A program made the translations under genes and the position numbers. From positions 1 through 9,222 of the forward strand of contig JANXCK010000216.1 in NCBI GenBank assembly GCA_025060055.1: DNA of 9,222 nucleotides. Reading direction: 5' to 3'. The notes beneath the pieces were generated by a model that ran no database searches, was not told the origin of the DNA, and was given only the letters and a program-made list of their open reading frames with translations. Positions within the stretch are counted from its first letter, which is position 1. The number at the start of each line of letters is the position of its first letter. Shown one piece after another: positions 5,912 through 9,222 of this stretch. This DNA is from Fimbriimonadales bacterium (lineage in GTDB: Bacteria > Armatimonadota > Fimbriimonadia > Fimbriimonadales > GBS-DC).

Positions 5912-6973
5912 GTGCCGAGACGAGTTGCGCCGCAGACAGGGCTGCTGGACGCACGCAAGGCGGCGATATTGCGTGCGGTGACGCGTGAGTACATCCGCAC
6001 GAGTGAGCCAGTCGGCTCACAGGCGGTGGTACAGCGCTACGCGCTCGGCATCAAGCCCGCAACTGTGCGCAACGAGATGGCAGCGATGACAGAATACGGC
6101 TATCTCACGCAGCCCCACACCAGCGCAGGCAGAGTGCCCACCACGCGCGGCTACCGCTACTATGTCGAGCATCTGATTGGGCGCACGACCCCGATTCGTA
6201 TTGACAGCTACCTCAAGCGTTTGCCCGAAACGGGCGAGAGCCTGACCGAGTTGCTGGAGGCGACACTGCAACTGCTGGCGCGTGCTGCGCAATACAGCGC
6301 GTTCGCTGCAACCGCGCGCGACGAGACCATCCGCCTGCTGCGTTGCGTCATCACGCCCTGTGGCTCGCGCCGCCTGCTTTCGGTCGTCATCACGGAACAT
6401 GGCAGAATAGACAACCGCATCGTAGACCTGCCACACACGCCTGCCCAACGCGCCCTCCATCGCATTCAGGGCATCCTCGCCGCTCTTGTGGAGGGTCAGA
6501 CTGTGCGCTCGCTGCTGAGCCTGAACCCTGAACACGCGCCGTCGCTGGAGTCGCCTGCCGAACGCGAAATGCTTGTCACGCTCCTGCATACTGTCCAGCA
6601 GCAGGTGCAGGAACTCACAGAGGGCGAGCTGCTGTTCGAGGGAATGGTCTACCTGCTCAGGCAGCCAGAGTTCCAGCGTGAGGTGCATCTGCTCGAAGCC
6701 GTGCTGCGTGTGCTGGAAGAGCGCAGACCGCTTTATTGTCTGCTGCAAAAGCAAGCTGGCGACGGTGTGCAGGTCACTATCGGGGAAGAGAACCCGATAG
6801 AGGCATTGCGCAGCTGTGCCCTGATTTGCGCACGGTATTATGTCGGCACGCGCCCCGCAGGCGTGATTGGAGTGATGGGTCCGATGCGCATGGACTATGA
6901 CCGCGCATTGCCGACGGTGCAGCGCGTTGCGCAGGCGCTCAGCGACCTGCTCACACGCACCCTCTACTCGTAG
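5912..6973 (+). CDS. hrcA: Heat-inducible transcription repressor HrcA
   Basis: About 353 residues, the usual HrcA length, when started at GTG 5912 (GGTGG at 5901-5905, 6 bases ahead). The open frame reaches GTG 5828, but its extra 28 residues precede the conserved beginning of the family and overlap a candidate promoter. The N-terminal winged-helix region contains AILRAVTREYIRTSEPVGS, YALGIKPATVRNEMAAM and GYLTQPHTSAGRVPTTRGYR, all close to the family consensus. A dimerisation and inserted domain follows, ending in a GPMRMDYDRALPTVQRVA block typical of the C-terminus. Family knowledge: HrcA binds CIRCE operators and represses groESL and/or dnaK operons, with GroEL aiding its folding. Here no grpE, dnaK, dnaJ or groEL is adjacent and no CIRCE is seen upstream. 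The exact start is uncertain; the identity is not. Confidence 0.93.
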   Translation: MPRRVAPQTGLLDARKAAILRAVTREYIRTSEPVGSQAVVQRYALGIKPATVRNEMAAMTEYGYLTQPHTSAGRVPTTRGYRYYVEHLIGRTTPIRIDSYLKRLPETGESLTELLEATLQLLARAAQYSAFAATARDETIRLLRCVITPCGSRRLLSVVITEHGRIDNRIVDLPHTPAQRALHRIQGILAALVEGQTVRSLLSLNPEHAPSLESPAEREMLVTLLHTVQQQVQELTEGELLFEGMVYLLRQPEFQREVHLLEAVLRVLEERRPLYCLLQKQAGDGVQVTIGEENPIEALRSCALICARYYVGTRPAGVIGVMGPMRMDYDRALPTVQRVAQALSDLLTRTLYS

Positions 6974-7004
6974 CACGGACTGTTAGCTTACGCAACATGT
7001 GAAG

Positions 7005-7577
7005 ATGAGAGTCTTAGTCATCGATAACTACGACAGCTTTACCTACAACTTGGTGCAGTATCTCGGCGAGTTGGGCGCGGAGTTGACTGTCGTGCGCAAC
7101 GACACGCTGAGTGTGGCGCAAGCGCTCGCGCTGCAGCCCGACCGAATCGTGATTTCGCCTGGTCCTTGCACGCCACACGAGGCGGGAATCAGCATCCCGC
7201 TGATTCAGGCGGCGGCGGGCAAAGTGCCGATTTTGGGCGTGTGCTTGGGACATCAGGCGATTGGCGCAGCGTTTGGCGGCACGATTGTCCGCGCTAAACG
7301 CCCCATGCACGGCAAAGAGTCGTGGATACGCCACACTGATAGCGGTGTGTTTCGAGGCACACCTAACCCGTTGCGTGCCATTCGCTACCACTCGCTGGTG
7401 ATTGAGCGTGCCACGCTTCCCGAAAGCCTCGAAATCACCGCCGAAAGCGAGGACGACCACGAGATTATGGGTGTGCGCCACAAGCACTATCCGATTGAGG
7501 GCGTGCAGTTCCACCCCGAGTCGATTCTGAGCGAAGCGGGGATGCAGATTCTGCGCAATTTTTTGGAAAGGGTGTAG
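7005..7577 (+). CDS. trpG: Anthranilate / aminodeoxychorismate synthase component II (glutamine amidotransferase)
   Basis: A 190-residue class I glutamine amidotransferase that hydrolyses glutamine and passes ammonia to the synthase subunit TrpE or PabB, for tryptophan or folate synthesis. It opens with MRVLVIDNYDSFTYNLVQYL, characteristic of TrpG/PabA. The oxyanion motif is SPGPCTPHEAG, the nucleophile is C80 in GVCLGHQ, and the His-Glu pair is H170 and E172 in GVQFHPES; all catalytic residues are present. The start is ATG 7005; GTG 6999 would add two residues, and neither has a clear Shine-Dalgarno. It lies 31 bases after hrcA with no visible promoter between them, so read-through is likely. 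No trpE or pabB is nearby, so trpG and pabA cannot be separated; one protein may serve both pathways. Confidence 0.92.
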   Translation: MRVLVIDNYDSFTYNLVQYLGELGAELTVVRNDTLSVAQALALQPDRIVISPGPCTPHEAGISIPLIQAAAGKVPILGVCLGHQAIGAAFGGTIVRAKRPMHGKESWIRHTDSGVFRGTPNPLRAIRYHSLVIERATLPESLEITAESEDDHEIMGVRHKHYPIEGVQFHPESILSEAGMQILRNFLERV

Positions 7578-7583
7578 CGCCCG

Positions 7584-7612
7584 TTGCAGGTGGCTGCCCT
7601 TTGGGGTATACT
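7584..7612 (+). promoter_or_regulatory. Promoter of tRNA-Thr
   Basis: TTGCAG (7584-7589) and TATACT (7607-7612) are separated by an ideal 17 bases, with GGGG directly before the -10. Predicted transcription starts around 7619, only a few bases before the mature tRNA 5' end at 7623. Confidence 0.7.
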
Positions 7613-7622
7613 ACCCTCGCGA

Positions 7623-7697
7623 GCCGACGTAGCTCAGCGGTAGAGCAGCCGCCTTGTAAGCGGAAGGTCAGGGGTTCGAATCCCCTCGCCGGCTCCA
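7623..7697 (+). tRNA. tRNA-Thr (anticodon TGT), CCA encoded
   Basis: A full cloverleaf can be drawn. The acceptor arm is 7623-7629 with 7687-7693. The D stem is GCTC/GAGC with a 7-base loop. The anticodon loop is CTTGTAA with TGT at 7655-7657. The variable loop is 5 bases, the T stem is AGGGG/CCCCT and the T loop is TTCGAAT. The discriminator is T7694, followed by an encoded CCA (7695-7697). Two non-canonical pairs stand out: A7627 opposite C7690 in the acceptor stem (tRNA positions 5-68), and G7648 opposite A7664 at the top of the anticodon stem (27-43). All loop landmarks are intact, so I treat it as functional. It decodes ACA and, depending on wobble modification, other Thr codons. Confidence 0.95.
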
Positions 7698-7760
7698 CAG
7701 GGTCCCTCATTGCTTCAAGACTTATTCCCTCAGAGCCGATATTTTCTACAGGGCAGCAGG

Positions 7761-8453
7761 ATGGGAATGCTGCAGCGCGAATTGACAGGGACACTGATGG
7801 ATCAGGCGAGCGGTTTGCGGCTACGGTTGCGTCAGCGAAGCGAAGCGAGGCTCGATGCGTCGGGCTATAGCCCTTTTTGTGCGCCTACTACGCCTTTGAT
7901 TAAGGCGCACCTTCGTCTGCCCGGTAGCCCTCAGGTTCAGATCCCCGTTGGGAGCCTGGTATGGCACTGGCGTCAGGTGTCGCGTGCTGCGGCAGGATGG
8001 GATTTGCAGGCGCGTTTCCATGTGTGTGGATTGCCGTCGCAGTTCCGCGTTGTGGAGCTGAGCCAGTGGCGTTATCTCAGTGAGGAGTGGCATCTGCTGG
8101 GTGACTCGCACGAGATCCTGCTCATTGCCGATGTGGTGATTCTCTGGCTTCCTTCAGGAGGCACACCGACGCCTTCGCTGCTGCCCCAGCTGCGTCCTTG
8201 GCTCCGATGGCTCTGCAGGAACCGCTCCGACATCCCGATAATCTTAGCAGGCACGCCCACTGCTGTTGGGCGCCGCTTGGCACACTGGGCAGCGGCTGCC
8301 GAACTTCTCACACGGGACTGTCCCGTTGTGTTGGAAGCGAACGAGGCGGAAGCAGTTGCGATTCAGCGACGAGCTGGGTATTACCGACTGCTCCAAATGT
8401 GTCGGGATCATCCCGCACGACCAGCGATACAACGCGCCAACGGCTATGGTTAA
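7761..8453 (+). CDS. Unrecognised 230-residue protein, possibly a degenerate small-GTPase-like fold
   Basis: I do not recognise this protein. The start chosen is ATG 7761, with AGGG at 7750-7753 seven bases ahead; the frame is open from TTG 7710, and ATG 7767 is also possible. Residues 1-50 are basic and probably poorly ordered. From about 80 the pattern alternates strands and helices: FRVVELS (95-101), ADVVILWLP (123-131), a helix to 152, then DIPIILAGTP (157-166) and CPVVLEANEAEAV (187-199). The order (hydrophobic strand, helix, then a strand where Ras-like GTPases carry NKxD, then a last strand and helix) resembles an MglA/Ras-type fold. No GxxxxGK[ST] P-loop or NKxD is present, so nucleotide binding is not predicted. 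It has no signal peptide or membrane helix. It ends 13 bases before glgA and is probably co-transcribed with it. Confidence 0.6.
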   Translation: MGMLQRELTGTLMDQASGLRLRLRQRSEARLDASGYSPFCAPTTPLIKAHLRLPGSPQVQIPVGSLVWHWRQVSRAAAGWDLQARFHVCGLPSQFRVVELSQWRYLSEEWHLLGDSHEILLIADVVILWLPSGGTPTPSLLPQLRPWLRWLCRNRSDIPIILAGTPTAVGRRLAHWAAAAELLTRDCPVVLEANEAEAVAIQRRAGYYRLLQMCRDHPARPAIQRANGYG

Positions 8454-8454
8454 T

Positions 8455-8460
8455 GGAGGT
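8455..8460 (+). promoter_or_regulatory. Strong ribosome binding site of glgA
   Basis: GGAGGT begins one base after the TAA of the preceding gene and stands 6 bases ahead of the ATG at 8467. It fixes the glgA start over the later in-frame ATG at codon 6, and suggests efficient translation from a message shared with the upstream gene. Confidence 0.8.
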
Positions 8461-8466
8461 CTTAGC

Positions 8467-9222
8467 ATGACAACCAATCCGATGCGAGTTCTGTTTGCTG
8501 CAGCGGAGATGGCGCCTTTAGCCAAGGTAGGTGGACTGGCTGATGTAGCAGGAGCTTTGCCCAAAGCACTTCGGGCACGTGGACACGATGTGCGCGTGAT
8601 TATCCCCGCTTATCCGATGATTCTGCACAATTCCAACTGGCATGCCGAGCCGTTGATGACTTTTGAAGTCCCCATCCATTCAGGCTGGCAGGAACAGGCG
8701 ACCCTGTATCAGATAATGCTGCCCTCATCGCTGCCTGTCTACCTTATCGGGAGCCACTGGTTTGAAGGAGCAACCGAGTCGACTCAGATTTATAGCGTGG
8801 AGCCACGCGCCTACATCTTTTTCTGTCGCGCGGTTGCCGCTTTTATTGAGCGATATGCGGAGCGTTGGCTACCACAGATTGTGCATTGCAACGATTGGCA
8901 CACAGGGCTAATCCCTGTCTATCTGCGCGTACTGCCCCATCCTCTCTTTGAATCGATCGCGACGGTGTTCACCATCCATAACCTTGCGTATCAAGGCGTT
9001 TTTGAGGCGGAGCTTTTCTGGCAGATGGGGCTGCCCGATTATTTGTTCTCGCCCGATGGATTAGAGTTCTATGGCAAGGTCAACTTGATGAAGGGGGGGC
9101 TGCTTTTCAGCGATCAGGTCAACACGGTCAGCCCCACCTATGCCCGTGAGATTCAGACGCCCGAATATGGCGAACGGCTGGAAGGTTTGATGCGCACCTT
9201 AGCAGAGCAGCATCGGCTCAGC
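8467..9222 (+). CDS. glgA: Glycogen synthase, GT5 family (3' truncated by window end)
   Basis: The first 252 codons of an expected ~480-residue enzyme; the frame is open to the window end. It transfers glucose from ADP-glucose (or UDP-glucose) to the non-reducing end of an alpha-1,4-glucan in the cytoplasm. The N-terminal Rossmann domain opens with MRVLFAAAEMAPLAKVGGLA; K20-V-G-G is the family's donor-binding KxGG motif. HCNDWHTGLIP, with the conserved active-site His region, and TIHNLAYQGVF follow, then LMKGGLLFSDQVNTVSPTYA, the usual lead into the second domain. Nothing is missing from the N-terminal half. Base composition looks somewhat lower in GC than the genes at the left. Other glg genes are not in view, so their arrangement is unknown. 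Confidence 0.95.
   Translation, partial: MTTNPMRVLFAAAEMAPLAKVGGLADVAGALPKALRARGHDVRVIIPAYPMILHNSNWHAEPLMTFEVPIHSGWQEQATLYQIMLPSSLPVYLIGSHWFEGATESTQIYSVEPRAYIFFCRAVAAFIERYAERWLPQIVHCNDWHTGLIPVYLRVLPHPLFESIATVFTIHNLAYQGVFEAELFWQMGLPDYLFSPDGLEFYGKVNLMKGGLLFSDQVNTVSPTYAREIQTPEYGERLEGLMRTLAEQHRLS

Noticed and set aside
5718..6020. Longer reading frame for ctaB extending about 100 codons upstream
   Set aside because: It crosses the promoter region and runs antisense to the conserved start of hrcA; the extra sequence is not part of the CtaB family, and ATG 5717 has an AAGGGG ribosome binding site.
7698..7760. Integration site or prophage junction at the tRNA-Thr 3' end
   Set aside because: No integrase, no duplicated tRNA end and no phage-like gene in the following 1.5 kb.
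7862..7878. GGGCTATAGCCC palindrome followed by five T, resembling an intrinsic terminator after tRNA-Thr
   Set aside because: The stem is only 4-5 usable pairs with almost no loop, and it falls within the coding frame of the unrecognised protein. It would be reconsidered if that gene starts further downstream.
8312..8326. Perfect hairpin with ACGGGAC arms, and another near 8404-8416, inside the unrecognised gene
   Set aside because: Short, unrelated to the other repeat families, without any regulatory context; consistent with chance in GC-rich coding DNA.

Overview
The window is a compact, gene-dense bacterial chromosome segment of roughly 60% GC by eye, dropping to about 50-57% in the last 750 bases (hand counts of a few lines only). 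An aa3/caa3-type oxidase assembly set, a CIRCE-less hrcA and abundant GC-rich hairpin repeats that are translated when they fall inside genes suggest a free-living, probably thermophilic deep-branching lineage. My best guess is Armatimonadota or a neighbour such as Chloroflexota. This is low confidence, because no 16S rRNA or other decisive marker is present.

Layout. (1) 2-3282, plus strand: a three-gene glycosylation run. It starts with the C-terminal part of a sugar-nucleotide pyrophosphorylase with a left-handed beta-helix. Next is a polytopic GT39/ArnT-like glycosyltransferase that abuts it directly. Last is a DPM1/ArnC-like GT2 glycosyltransferase that overlaps the second gene by 4 bases. 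The likely logic is NDP-sugar synthesis, transfer to a polyprenyl phosphate, then transfer to an acceptor. (2) 5717 down to 3307, minus strand: heme O synthase (ctaB), a 292-base spacer packed with hairpin repeats, cytochrome oxidase subunit III, and a SCO1/SenC copper chaperone. This is an oxidase assembly cluster without subunits I and II. (3) 5718-5911: divergent intergenic region with candidate promoters both ways. (4) 5912-7577, plus strand: hrcA, then the glutamine amidotransferase trpG/pabA. (5) 7584-7697: tRNA-Thr(UGU) with a good sigma-70-type promoter. (6) 7761-9222, plus strand: an unrecognised 230-residue protein, then the start of glycogen synthase glgA, which runs off the window.

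Most notable are two related palindromic elements. One (1782-1859) lies inside the GT39-like gene and the other (2449-2600) directly follows the start codon of the GT2 gene. They sit in opposite orientations, and both are read through as protein. In the GT2 gene no ATG, GTG or TTG occurs in frame between the element and the catalytic domain, so the element must be translated unless a non-standard start is used. The rest is mostly ordinary housekeeping. I found no transposase, CRISPR array or defence system; the one gene of possibly new function is the unrecognised gene before glgA.
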